Source: CAZTVF01 sp964616985
Lineage (GTDB): Bacteria > Planctomycetota > Phycisphaerae > SM23-33
Assembly (NCBI GenBank): GCA_964616985.1
Contig: CAZTVF010000082.1
Location: 1 to 25,075 of the forward strand
Direction of reading: 5' to 3'
Length of the DNA: 25,075 nt
The notes below the pieces were generated by a model. It was not told the origin of the DNA, did not search any database, and was given only the letters and a program-made list of their open reading frames with translations. Position numbers and translations under genes: made by a program. This document shows positions 12,607-21,177 of this stretch, piece by piece (the first letter of the stretch is position 1; every line of letters starts with the position of its first letter).

Positions 12607-13645
12607 AGGCCTTGGCTTCCCTCAGCGCGTCGAGCACCACGGGCATCGATTCTTTCCAGTTGGCGGGGATGTGCTCGGAGACCTCGAAGGCGAGGCGGCG
12701 GCCATCGACGCTGCCGCGGCGGATGAGTTCGTGCACGCGGCCGCGGAGCTGCTGGGGCGGCAGTTGGTAATCGGAGACGTTGATGTTGCTCCAGAAGAGT
12801 TTGTCCGGCAGCAGGCGGCGGGCCTGGTCGAGCGTGAGGTCGCCCTCGGGCGGCTCGGTGAGCGACTCGATGAGGTCCACGGGCGCGCCCGCGATGTGCG
12901 GCACACACGAGGCGATCTTGCCATCGTAGTGCGTGCCGATGACCTTGCCGGCCGCCCGCAGCATCGGGAAGTATTCCTTGTACACCGGCAGGATCAGTTC
13001 GCCAAAGCGGCCGGGGCCAAGCGTCTCGGCCGTGAAGTTCTCCAACACCGAAACGAACCGCCCCGGGCCCTCGGCGATGATCTCCATCCGCCGGCGGAAC
13101 TGCTTGAGCAGCGCCGCGTACAACGCCGTGATCTCGTCGGCCATGTCGAACAGCTGCATGGCGAAGTTCTCGAGGCCGGCGAAATCGACGAGGATGGTCT
13201 GGATCGGAGTCCTGCCGCCGAACACCAGGGGCACACCCTCGGGGCCGAGTTTGGCGGCCTTCTCGCTGTAGCTCTCGTAGGCGGGGACGACCTCGGTGTG
13301 CTCGGCGATCCAGGTCATGACGCGGTAGTCCTGCGGCGTCTTGAGCCAGTGATGCTGCGTCCAGCCTTCCTGCGAGGCGGTCCACACGTCGCCGACGGGC
13401 GTCTTCATCGTCGCGCGGTTGTACGTGATGCCGCCCTCGGTGAACGTGTCGTGCACCGTCTCGACGCCCTGGGTCTTGGTCCACCAGTTGGCCAGGTGGT
13501 GCGTCACGCCCAGCCCGGCCTCGTACATCGGCTGCCACGCGGGGTCCTGCGCGGTGTGCCGCCACTCCCACTGGTAGATGGTGTAGGGGATGCGGTCGGG
13601 GCGCTGGCCGGCCCAGAAGGCCTCAAGGCGATCATGGATGTTCAT
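12602..13645 (-). CDS. UroD-superfamily protein 3 (HYDG variant)
   Basis: 347-residue UroD-superfamily protein, more diverged than the other two. The start MNIHDRLEAFWAGQRPDRIP fits family openings, and the conserved barrel strand reads VIGTHYDGKI (235-244). The H-x-C zinc motif has become H239-Y-D241-G, so zinc-thiolate chemistry as in MtaA is unlikely; the Asp could still bind metal or substrate. An aromatic-rich region (YQWEWRH, LANWWTKTQG, GWTQHHWLK) is distinctive. An open frame extends to 13675, but those 10 codons fall in a heptamer repeat, so I start at 13645; no good ribosome site is visible. It lies 64 bp downstream of galE on the same strand. Substrate unknown. Confidence 0.78.
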   Translation of the reverse strand: MNIHDRLEAFWAGQRPDRIPYTIYQWEWRHTAQDPAWQPMYEAGLGVTHHLANWWTKTQGVETVHDTFTEGGITYNRATMKTPVGDVWTASQEGWTQHHWLKTPQDYRVMTWIAEHTEVVPAYESYSEKAAKLGPEGVPLVFGGRTPIQTILVDFAGLENFAMQLFDMADEITALYAALLKQFRRRMEIIAEGPGRFVSVLENFTAETLGPGRFGELILPVYKEYFPMLRAAGKVIGTHYDGKIASCVPHIAGAPVDLIESLTEPPEGDLTLDQARRLLPDKLFWSNINVSDYQLPPQQLRGRVHELIRRGSVDGRRLAFEVSEHIPANWKESMPVVLDALREAKAS

Positions 13646-13660
13646 AGAGGCTCGCTTTGT

Positions 13661-13714
13661 CATGTCCAATGTCAAATGACCAATGGCACGGTACGGCTTT
13701 GGTCATTGGTCATT
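13661..13714. repeat. Heptamer tandem array 4, inverted halves (AATGACC / GGTCATT)
   Basis: Four units at 13661-13688 (CATGTCC, AATGTCA, AATGACC, AATGGCA), a 12-nt spacer, then GGTCATT twice at 13701-13714. The halves are mutually inverted. The galE stop codon (13710-13712, minus strand) lies in the last unit. Confidence 0.7.
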
Positions 13715-14693
13715 CCGCGTACCCGCGGGGGTTATTCTTGTGCCACGCCCAGGCGTGCTGGATGATCGTCTTGAGCCTGGGGTGCTTCGGCTTCCAGCCC
13801 AGGTCGGCCATCGCTCGCCTGGACGAGGCGATCAGTCGCGGCGGGTCGCCGGGGCGGCGCGGGGCGATCTCGGCCGGGATGTCGAAGCCCGTCACCTCGC
13901 GGCAGGTGTCGATCACCTGCTTGACGCTGAAGCCCTCGCCGTTGCCGAGGTTGAACACGCGGCACTGGCCGGGCTCGTCCAAGGCGGAGGCGGCCAGGAC
14001 ATGGGCGTCGGCGAGATCGCACACGTGGATGTAGTCGCGGATGCACGTGCCGTCGGGCGTGGGGTAGTCGATGCCGAACATCTTCACGCCCGCCCGCTTG
14101 CCCAGGGGCACCTGCAGGATCAGCGGGATCAGGTGCGTCTCGGGGCCGTGATCTTCGCCGATGTCGCCATCGGGATGGGCCCCGGCCACGTTGAAGTACC
14201 GCAGCGCAACAAAGCTCATGCCGTACGCCCCCGCGTACGCGCGCAGCATGTACTCGACGCACAGCTTGCTGGCCCCGTAGGGGTTGATGGGCGCCAGCAC
14301 CGCGTCCTCCTCAATCGGCACGCGGTCCGGCTGGCCGTAGACGGCGGCGGTGGAACTGAAGACCAGGCGCTTGACGCCCGTGTCGCGCATCGCCTCCAGC
14401 AGCGTCAGGCCGATGATGGTGTTGTTCTGGAAGTACTTCGAGGGCTCGGTGACCGATTCGCCCGCCTCGATGAAGGCCGCGAGGTGGATGACGGTGTCGA
14501 TCTCGTTTTCGCGCAGCGCCACGCGCAGGGCCTCGCCGTCGCCCACGTCGGCGACGATCAGGTCGGCCTGCAGCGCATCGGCGTGGCCCTTGACGAGGTT
14601 GTCATACGCGACGCAACGGTGCCCCGCGCCCTGCAGCGCGCGGACCACGTGCGAACCGATATATCCGGCCCCGCCGGTCAATAGAACGTTCAT
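13710..14693 (-). CDS. galE: UDP-glucose 4-epimerase
   Basis: Interconverts UDP-glucose and UDP-galactose with tightly bound NAD, in the cytoplasm; feeds the Leloir pathway and surface polysaccharides. 327 residues of the extended SDR family: NAD-binding GGAGYIG at 7-13, DNL at 31-33, FSSTAAVYG (112-120) with the catalytic Ser/Thr, and Y139-x-x-x-K143 in NPYGASK; then LRYFNVAGA and DGTCIRDYIHVCDLADAH, all as in bacterial GalE. The length is at the short end of normal. AAGGAG precedes the ATG at 14691-14693. The last codon and stop fall in a heptamer repeat, so the C-terminal tail may have been reset by the repeat. Same strand as UroD-like 3, but a functional link is not evident. Confidence 0.93.
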   Translation of the reverse strand: MNVLLTGGAGYIGSHVVRALQGAGHRCVAYDNLVKGHADALQADLIVADVGDGEALRVALRENEIDTVIHLAAFIEAGESVTEPSKYFQNNTIIGLTLLEAMRDTGVKRLVFSSTAAVYGQPDRVPIEEDAVLAPINPYGASKLCVEYMLRAYAGAYGMSFVALRYFNVAGAHPDGDIGEDHGPETHLIPLILQVPLGKRAGVKMFGIDYPTPDGTCIRDYIHVCDLADAHVLAASALDEPGQCRVFNLGNGEGFSVKQVIDTCREVTGFDIPAEIAPRRPGDPPRLIASSRRAMADLGWKPKHPRLKTIIQHAWAWHKNNPRGYAE

Positions 14694-14883
14694 GGACGAC
14701 TCCTTATCGGCGGACGATTATAAGCAGGGCGGGGGTGGGGTGCCACTACTGCAGACTACGCATGAGCGACAAATCACCAAAGGCGAAACCGATTCATCGA
14801 GGAGCGGGTCGATGCCCAATACCCATGTCCAGGACCAATGACGGAGAGGCCTTCCGGAGGCGGAGCATTGCACCTGCGCTCCC

Positions 14884-14911
14884 GGTCATTGGGAATTGGA
14901 CATTGGACATT
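14884..14911. repeat. Heptamer tandem array 5 (unit GGACATT)
   Basis: GGTCATT, GGGAATT, GGACATT and GGACATT follow each other without gaps, in the 284-bp space between divergent galE and the ankyrin gene. At 14824-14842 the related words CATGTCC and CCAATGAC occur in the opposite orientation, so the region can fold back. The units resemble array 4 at the other end of galE. Confidence 0.65.
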
Positions 14912-14977
14912 TGCCGCCGGCAGGTAGCATCGGCCGACTTGCGGGTTTAACATGAACAGGCAATTAGGGAGTTCACC

Positions 14978-17509
14978 ATGCTTCGATGGCGGCATGCGGC
15001 GGCGATGTTGGCGACGGTGGCGGTGCTGGCGGCGGCGGCTGGGGCAGCGCCGCCCAAGAAGAAGGAAGCCAAGCCCATTCCCGACGAGGCCAAGGCCCTC
15101 GAAGAGACCAAGACCTTTCTTGCCGCCGGGGGCGAGGTCAACGCGGCCGACGCCAAGGGCAATTTCCGGCTGATCGTCGCCGCGGCCAACGGCCACAAGC
15201 AGGTCGCCGAACTGCTGATCGCCAAGGGCGCCAACGTCGACATCGAGGACCAGAGCGCCTGGACGCCGCTGCACACGGCCGCCGCGAACGGGCGAAAGGA
15301 CATGGTCGAGTACCTGCTGTCCAAGGGCGCCAAGATCGAGGCGAAGAACAATGCCCAGGCCACGCCGCTGCACATCGCCGCGCACGCCGGCGAGAAGGAG
15401 ATCGTGGAAGTGCTGCTGGCCAAGGGGGCGGACGTGAAGGCCCAGGAGAAGCACGGCGAGACGGCGCTGCACGTCGCGGCGAGCGAAGGCTGGCTGGAGA
15501 TCGTGCAGCTGCTGCTGGCCAAGGGGGCCGACCCCAACGCCAAGACGGTCGATGGCAACCTGCCGCTGCAGTTCGCGGCGGCCTCGGGCAACAAGGAAAT
15601 GGTCGAGTTGCTGCTGGCCAAGGGGGCCAGCCCGACGGCCACCACCAAGGACGGCCGCACGGCCCTGTTTGCGGCCTCGACGAAGGAGATCGCCGAACTG
15701 CTGCTGGCCAAGGGGGCCGCGGTGGACGCCAAGATGGTGGATGAGTCCACGGCCTTGATGGCCGCGATGCGTGCGGCGAAGAAATCCGCCCGCGGCCCGG
15801 CCGATGACAAGGAGAAGGGCTACCTCGACGTGGTGAACCTCCTGATCGCCAAGGGCGCCGACGTGAAGGTGAAGTCGGCCCTCGACGGCAGCACGCTGAT
15901 TCACGTCGCCGTGGGCAACGGCCAGCTCGACCTGCTCAAGCTGCTGCTGGAGAAGGGTTGCGACGTGAACGCCAAGACGCTCGAAGGCCGCACCGCGCTG
16001 CACATCGCCGCGGGCAAGGGCCCCAAGGAACTGGTCGAGCTGCTGCTGTCGAAGGGCGCCGACGTGAACGCCTCCGACGCCAAGGGCATCACGCCGCTGA
16101 TGATCGCCCAGCAGGGCAAGATCCCCGAGATCACCGAGATGCTGATGGCCAAGGGCGCCAGCGGCAAGGTGGCCAGCAAGACCGGCGTGACGCCGCTGCA
16201 CCAGGCCGCCAGCATCGGCGATGCGAGGCAGGCGGAGAAGCTGCTGGCCGCCGGCTCGGAGGTCAACGCCAAGGACTCCAAGGGGTGGACGCCCTTGATC
16301 TTTGCGGCCAAGAACGGCAGCAAGGAACTTGTGGACCTGCTGCTGGCCAAGGGCGCCGACGTGGCCGCCGCCACCAGCGACGGCGCCACCGCGTTGCACG
16401 CGGCCGCCCAGACGGGCGACAAGGCCAAGGCCGTCGTCGAGGCGCTGCTGGCCAAGGGGGCCAAGCCCAACGAGAAGATGACGAAGGATTCGGTCACGCC
16501 GCTGCACCTGGCGGCCATGGGAGCCCACAAGGCCGTCGTGGAACTGCTGATCGCCAAGGGCGCGAACGTGAACGCGGCGACGGACAAGGGCTTCACGCCG
16601 CTGCAGATGGCGCTGGCGGCGGCGAAGAACGGCGTGCCGACGGCGAAGGACGTGATCACGCTGTTGATCGACAAGGGGGCCGACCCCGCCACCAAGAGCG
16701 TCGGCGACGGCAGCACGCCGCTGCATGCCGCGGCGCTGATCGGCAGCAAGGAACTCGTCGAGAAGCTCCTGCCCAAGGGCGAGCTCAACGGCAAGGACAA
16801 GAACGGCTGGACGGCGCTGCACTACGCCGCCTCCACGGGCAACAAGGACGTGGTGGACCTGCTGCTGGCCAAGGGCGCCGACGCCAACGCCTCGGGCCCC
16901 GACGGCAAGACCCCGCTGCACGCTGCGATGGTCGCCGGCGACAAGGGCAAGGCCATCGTCGAGGCGCTGCTGGCCAAGGGGGCCGCCGTGAGCGTCAAGG
17001 ACAAGGAGGGGCGCACGCCGCTGGGCCTGGCCGCCGCGTCGTCGTCGGCCAAGGCGGTGACGCAGCTGCTGATCGAGAAAGGGGCCGACGTCAAGGCCGC
17101 CGACCCCGGGGCCAAGAACTTCACGCCGCTTCACTGGGCTGTCGGCAAGGGCGATAAGGAACTGGCCACGCTGCTGATCGCCAAGGGCGCCGACGTGAAC
17201 GCCAAGGACGAGTCGGGCCTGACCCCGCTGCACCGCGCGATGAACATGAAGGAAGGCACCGTGACCCGCGAGATCATCGACCTGCTGCTGGCCAAGGGCG
17301 CCGACGTCAACGCCGCCGACGCCGAAGGCCGCACGCCCCTGCACTGGTGCAGCTACCACGGCGTGAAGGAATATGTCGAGCTGCTGCTCGGCAAGGGCGC
17401 CAACGTGAACGCCAAGGACAAATCCGGCAAGACGCCGCTGAGCTACGCCCTCTCCGGCAAGTACGCCGAGACCGCGGAGCTGCTCAAGAAGAAGGGCGCG
17501 ACGGAGTAG
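14978..17509 (+). CDS. Exported ankyrin-repeat protein, about 23-24 repeats
   Basis: 843 residues. Positively charged MLRWRH, then a hydrophobic run ending AGAAPPKKK, is a Sec signal peptide with likely cleavage near residue 23, so the solenoid acts outside the cytoplasmic membrane. From about residue 40 to the end there is an almost unbroken series of ~33-residue ankyrin units (pattern DGxTPLHxAA...LLLAKGADVNA). I count 23 full or near-full repeats plus a degenerate first one. Several units carry insertions, the longest in the eighth (about 14 extra residues, AKKSARGPADDKEKG). No enzymatic domain or anchor is present, so a protein-binding scaffold is the safest reading. The DNA repeats CTGCTGGCCAAGGG many times, which invites unit gain or loss. 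GGGAG precedes the ATG. Confidence 0.9.
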   Translation: MLRWRHAAAMLATVAVLAAAAGAAPPKKKEAKPIPDEAKALEETKTFLAAGGEVNAADAKGNFRLIVAAANGHKQVAELLIAKGANVDIEDQSAWTPLHTAAANGRKDMVEYLLSKGAKIEAKNNAQATPLHIAAHAGEKEIVEVLLAKGADVKAQEKHGETALHVAASEGWLEIVQLLLAKGADPNAKTVDGNLPLQFAAASGNKEMVELLLAKGASPTATTKDGRTALFAASTKEIAELLLAKGAAVDAKMVDESTALMAAMRAAKKSARGPADDKEKGYLDVVNLLIAKGADVKVKSALDGSTLIHVAVGNGQLDLLKLLLEKGCDVNAKTLEGRTALHIAAGKGPKELVELLLSKGADVNASDAKGITPLMIAQQGKIPEITEMLMAKGASGKVASKTGVTPLHQAASIGDARQAEKLLAAGSEVNAKDSKGWTPLIFAAKNGSKELVDLLLAKGADVAAATSDGATALHAAAQTGDKAKAVVEALLAKGAKPNEKMTKDSVTPLHLAAMGAHKAVVELLIAKGANVNAATDKGFTPLQMALAAAKNGVPTAKDVITLLIDKGADPATKSVGDGSTPLHAAALIGSKELVEKLLPKGELNGKDKNGWTALHYAASTGNKDVVDLLLAKGADANASGPDGKTPLHAAMVAGDKGKAIVEALLAKGAAVSVKDKEGRTPLGLAAASSSAKAVTQLLIEKGADVKAADPGAKNFTPLHWAVGKGDKELATLLIAKGADVNAKDESGLTPLHRAMNMKEGTVTREIIDLLLAKGADVNAADAEGRTPLHWCSYHGVKEYVELLLGKGANVNAKDKSGKTPLSYALSGKYAETAELLKKKGATE

Positions 17510-17522
17510 GCCGCCTTTTCGG

Positions 17523-17550
17523 TTGCAGCGATGCTGAACTGTCGGATAAT
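17523..17550 (+). promoter_or_regulatory. Possible mfd promoter
   Basis: TTGCAG (17523-17528) and GATAAT (17545-17550), spacer 16 nt, in the 135-bp gap after the ankyrin gene; the leader would be about 88 nt. Confidence 0.35.
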
Positions 17551-17644
17551 CCAAAGCGGCGGACGTACATAAAAATAGTATTGGATCGCGTGACGGGCGG
17601 TTTTTGGGAACCGGCCGGGCGTTTTGCTGCGCGCTAGGTAGGAA

Positions 17645-20600
17645 ATGGCCGACATCGTGACCACCGGAGCGAGCGTCCTGGACAGGGCGCTGAGAGACGC
17701 CGAGCTCAAACGGGCGGCGGCGAGGTTGGGCTCTGCGCGCACGGTGAAGCTGGGTGGCGTGTGGGGGTCGGCCTCGGCGCTGGTTGCGGCCGCCACGGCC
17801 AGGATCACGGGGCGGGTGGTGCTGTTCATCGCTCCGCACCTCGATGATGCCGACGAGGTCGCCGACGACATCGAGATTCTCACCGGCTCGCCTGCCCATC
17901 TGCTGCCGGCGTGGGAGGTGGACCTGGGCACCGAGCATGCCAACGACGAGGTCGCCGGCGAGCGTGCCCGCGTGTGCAACCTCCTGCTGCGGATGAAGCA
18001 GGGCGGCGGCGGGCCAGCCAGCCTGCCCGGCGGGGGTGTGAAGCCGGCGAATAAGAAGACGCGGCCCCGTTTGCCCAGGTCAGGGACGAGTGGTGGGCTG
18101 GCCAGCCCACCCTACGGAGAGGCCAACCGAGGCGCCAGTACCGGCGCCAGCGCAGGCGCCCCTGCGGGCCCGGCCGAGCGCGTGGAGGTCATCGTGGCGC
18201 CGGTCATGGCGCTGCTTCAGCCGGTGCCGTCGAAGGATACGCTGGCGGCCGGGCGGCTGACGCTGCGCAAGGGCCAGACGTTGGCGCTCGACTCGCTGCT
18301 GGCCTGGCTGGTGGAGGCGAAGTTCGACCACGTCGACCAGGTCGACCAGCAGGGCGAGTTCGCGCACCGCGGCGGCATCGTCGACATCTTCCCGCCGGGC
18401 GTCTCGCAGGCGGTCCGGCTGGAGTTTTTCGGCGACGAGATCGACTCCATCCGCCGCTTCGACCTCGACAGTCAGCGGAGCGTCGACGAGCTTCCGGAGT
18501 ATGACCTCGCCGGCGCGCCCCAGGCGGCCGAGGACGGCGGCACGAGCTTTCTCGACTACCTGCCGGACGACGCGATTGTCTGCATGGTCGAGCCTAACGA
18601 GGTGATGGACCTCGCCCACCAGCTTTTCCAGCGGGCCCGCGAGGCGTACCTGCCGCGGACCGACGCTGACGGCCAGCCGGTCGGCGGGCTGCTGCGGTTG
18701 CTGAATCCCGACGACGTGCTCATCGGTGTGGGGCGGCTGGCCCTGCTGGAGCTTCACACCTTCGTCCCCGACGTCCACAGCGACACCTGGAACCTCGGTG
18801 TGCGGTCGCTGGAGCGGATGTCGCTCAACTCGGCCGAGGCGATCGACCAGCTCACCGAGCTTGCTGCCGCCGCCGACGTGTGGGTTTACTGCGAGAACCC
18901 GGCCGAGCAGTCGCGTTTCGCCGAAGTGCTCGCGACCGCCCACCCGCAGCTGGCTGAGCGGGCGCACCTGACGCTGGGGCACCTGCACGAGGGGTTCTAC
19001 TGGCCGTCGGCGCAGCTGGTGGCGGTGGGGCACCACGAGATCTATCACCGGTACGCCAAGGTGCGGCGCATCCGCCGCGTGCGCGCGGGGCGGCCGATCG
19101 ATTCGCTGCTGGACCTGCACGCCGACGACTACGTCGTGCACGTGGTGCATGGCATCGCGAAGTTCGAGGGGCTGCGATCGATCGATCGCGACGGGCGGAG
19201 CGAGGAGTTTCTCTCGCTGCGTTTCGCCGACAACGCGATTCTGCACGTCCCCGCGGCCAACATCAACCTGGTTCAGAAGTACATCGGCTCAGGGCGGCTG
19301 CGGCCCAATCTCAGCAAGCTGGGCGGCACGAGCTGGTCGAAGCAGAAGGCCCGCGTCGCCGAGGCGGTGAAGGACCTGGCGGCCGAGATGCTCCGCGTGC
19401 AGGCGATGCGCCAGGCCTCGCCGGGCCTGAGCTACCCGCTGGCCACCGACTGGCAGAGGCAGTTCACCGACGAGTTCCTGTACACCGAGACCGAAGACCA
19501 GCTCGCCTCGATGGGGCAGATCGCGCAGGACATGGTGGCCGCCCGCCCGATGGACCGCCTCCTGTGCGGCGACGTGGGCTACGGCAAGACCGAGCTGGCC
19601 ATGCGGGCGGCGTTCAAGGTGGTGGAGGCCGGGCGGCAGGCGGCGGTGCTGGTGCCGACGACGGTGCTGGCCGCCCAGCACTTCCGCACCTTCACCGAGC
19701 GGTTCGCCGACTTCCCCTTCACGATCGAGATGATCAGCCGCCTGCGCAAGCCGCAGGAGCAGAAGGACATCCTCGCGCGCCTGGCGGGCGGGCAGGTGGA
19801 CGTGCTGATCGGCACGCACCGCCTGCTGAGTCACGACGTGCGCTTCAAGGACCTGGGGCTGGTGGTGATCGACGAGGAGCAGCGCTTCGGCGTCGAGCAC
19901 AAGGAGCGACTCAAGACGCTTCGGGCCGAGGTGGACGTGCTGACGATGACGGCGACGCCCATTCCGCGAACGCTGCACATGGCGCTGCTGGGCCTGCGCG
20001 ACATCAGCTCGCTGGCCACGCCGCCCATGGACCGCCGCTCGATCCACACCGAGGTCTGCCACTACGACGACCGCCTCATCCGCTCGGTCATCCTCCGCGA
20101 ACTCAACCGCAAGGGGCAGGTCTTCTTCGTGCACAACCGCGTGATGGACATCGAGATCATCGCCGCCCACCTGCGGGCCCTGGTGCCCGAGGCGCGGCTG
20201 GACATCGCGCACGGGCAGATGGGCGAGGGCGAGCTGGAGACGGCCATGCTGCGGGTCGTCAGCCAGAAGACCGACGTGCTGCTGTGCACGACGATCATCG
20301 AGAGCGGCCTGGACATTCCCACGGCCAACACGATCATCATTCACAACGCCGACCGGTTCGGCCTGGCCGAGCTGCACCAGCTGCGCGGGCGCGTGGGGCG
20401 CTACAAGCACCGCGCGTACTGCTATCTGCTGCTGCCGCAGGAGAGGCCGGTGTCGTCGGAGGCGGCCAAGCGGCTCAAGGCGATCGAGGAGTTCTCGGAC
20501 CTCGGCGCGGGGTTCCAGATCGCCATGCGCGACCTGGAGATCCGCGGCGCGGGCAACATCCTGGGCAAGGAGCAGAGCGGGCACATCGCGACGGTGGGCT

Positions 20601-21097
20601 ACGAACTGTACTGCCAGTTCCTGGAGCAGGCGGTGGCGCACCTCAAGGGCGAGGCCCCGCCGCCGCGCAGCGACGTGCACATCGAACTGGGCGTCGACTC
20701 GTTCGTGCCGCGGTCGTACGTGCCTTCCGACCGCCAGCGGATGGAGATCTACCGCCGCATGGTCAAGTGCGCCTCCCCGCAGGAGCTGACGCAGCTGGAG
20801 GCCGACCTCGTCGACGCCTACGGGGCCATCCCGCCGGCGATGCGGATGATGATCGACCTGGCCGAGGTCCGCGTGCGGGCGTCGCACTGCGGCGTCGAGA
20901 GCATCATCAAGATTGAGCCCGACCTCGTCTTCACCGTGCGCGACTTCGGCCGGGCGAGGTGCCTCTTCGACGGGGCGGTCGGTTCGGTCCGCCTGCCGGA
21001 CGAGCGGACGGTTCATTGGCGCCTGCCGCCGGCATTCCGCGAGATGCCCGAGCTGGTGAATGTTCTGCTAAAGCGTTTGAGGCAGGCGTGCGCGTAG
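17645..21097 (+). CDS. mfd: Transcription-repair coupling factor Mfd
   Basis: Removes stalled RNA polymerase at DNA lesions and recruits UvrA. 1150 residues. An N-terminal UvrB-like module (GGIVDIFPPG near 241); a CarD-like RNA-polymerase interaction domain (DDYVVHVVHGIAKFEGL, about 495-511); RecG-like helicase motor with Walker A GDVGYGKTE near 642, DEEQRFG, TATPIPRTLHMALLG, ESGLDIPTANT and QLRGRVGR; and a C-terminal TRCF domain (ELGVDSFVPRSYVPSDRQRM). All parts are present. Oddity: residues about 120-178 form a low-complexity Gly/Pro/Ala/Ser insert absent from typical Mfd, and its DNA includes a perfect 20-nt palindrome with a CTAC tail (18092-18115). The frame remains open across it. AGGTAGGAA precedes the ATG. 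Confidence 0.95.
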   Translation: MADIVTTGASVLDRALRDAELKRAAARLGSARTVKLGGVWGSASALVAAATARITGRVVLFIAPHLDDADEVADDIEILTGSPAHLLPAWEVDLGTEHANDEVAGERARVCNLLLRMKQGGGGPASLPGGGVKPANKKTRPRLPRSGTSGGLASPPYGEANRGASTGASAGAPAGPAERVEVIVAPVMALLQPVPSKDTLAAGRLTLRKGQTLALDSLLAWLVEAKFDHVDQVDQQGEFAHRGGIVDIFPPGVSQAVRLEFFGDEIDSIRRFDLDSQRSVDELPEYDLAGAPQAAEDGGTSFLDYLPDDAIVCMVEPNEVMDLAHQLFQRAREAYLPRTDADGQPVGGLLRLLNPDDVLIGVGRLALLELHTFVPDVHSDTWNLGVRSLERMSLNSAEAIDQLTELAAAADVWVYCENPAEQSRFAEVLATAHPQLAERAHLTLGHLHEGFYWPSAQLVAVGHHEIYHRYAKVRRIRRVRAGRPIDSLLDLHADDYVVHVVHGIAKFEGLRSIDRDGRSEEFLSLRFADNAILHVPAANINLVQKYIGSGRLRPNLSKLGGTSWSKQKARVAEAVKDLAAEMLRVQAMRQASPGLSYPLATDWQRQFTDEFLYTETEDQLASMGQIAQDMVAARPMDRLLCGDVGYGKTELAMRAAFKVVEAGRQAAVLVPTTVLAAQHFRTFTERFADFPFTIEMISRLRKPQEQKDILARLAGGQVDVLIGTHRLLSHDVRFKDLGLVVIDEEQRFGVEHKERLKTLRAEVDVLTMTATPIPRTLHMALLGLRDISSLATPPMDRRSIHTEVCHYDDRLIRSVILRELNRKGQVFFVHNRVMDIEIIAAHLRALVPEARLDIAHGQMGEGELETAMLRVVSQKTDVLLCTTIIESGLDIPTANTIIIHNADRFGLAELHQLRGRVGRYKHRAYCYLLLPQERPVSSEAAKRLKAIEEFSDLGAGFQIAMRDLEIRGAGNILGKEQSGHIATVGYELYCQFLEQAVAHLKGEAPPPRSDVHIELGVDSFVPRSYVPSDRQRMEIYRRMVKCASPQELTQLEADLVDAYGAIPPAMRMMIDLAEVRVRASHCGVESIIKIEPDLVFTVRDFGRARCLFDGAVGSVRLPDERTVHWRLPPAFREMPELVNVLLKRLRQACA
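18092..18115 (-). repeat. GTAG-headed palindrome inside mfd
   Basis: Perfect 20-nt palindrome (arm GGTGGGCTGG, 18092-18111) followed by CTAC, i.e. GTAG plus palindrome on the minus strand. It has the same layout as 11311-11336 but lies within the mfd coding sequence (residues about 150-157). Confidence 0.65.
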
Positions 21098-21104
21098 TTA
21101 TAAT
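21077..21104 (+). promoter_or_regulatory. Promoter for the PpiC lipoprotein, overlapping the mfd stop
   Basis: TTGAGG (21077-21082) and a perfect TATAAT (21099-21104), spacer 16 nt. The mfd stop codon (21095-21097) lies in the spacer. Predicted start of transcription is near 21111, leaving a leader of about 67 nt. Confidence 0.45.
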
Positions 21105-21125
21105 GCCCAAAAGCTTGGCAGGCAG

Positions 21126-21151
21126 GCCCATGGGCGAGACGCCCGCGCTAC
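21126..21151 (-). repeat. GTAG-headed imperfect palindrome in the ppiC leader
   Basis: GGGCG-AGA-CGCCC stem (21132-21144) with imperfect outer pairs, ending in CTAC (21148-21151). Third element of the GTAG-plus-palindrome layout in this window; it lies between the predicted promoter and the ATG. Confidence 0.5.
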
Positions 21152-21177
21152 GGCAGCGGCCGGCTTGGGATAATCTT

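Noticed and set aside
14774..17938. Open frame of about 1050 codons on the minus strand
   Set aside because: Shadow of the ankyrin gene; its apparent repeats (GALGQQQ-like) are the reverse reading of the ankyrin DNA repeats.
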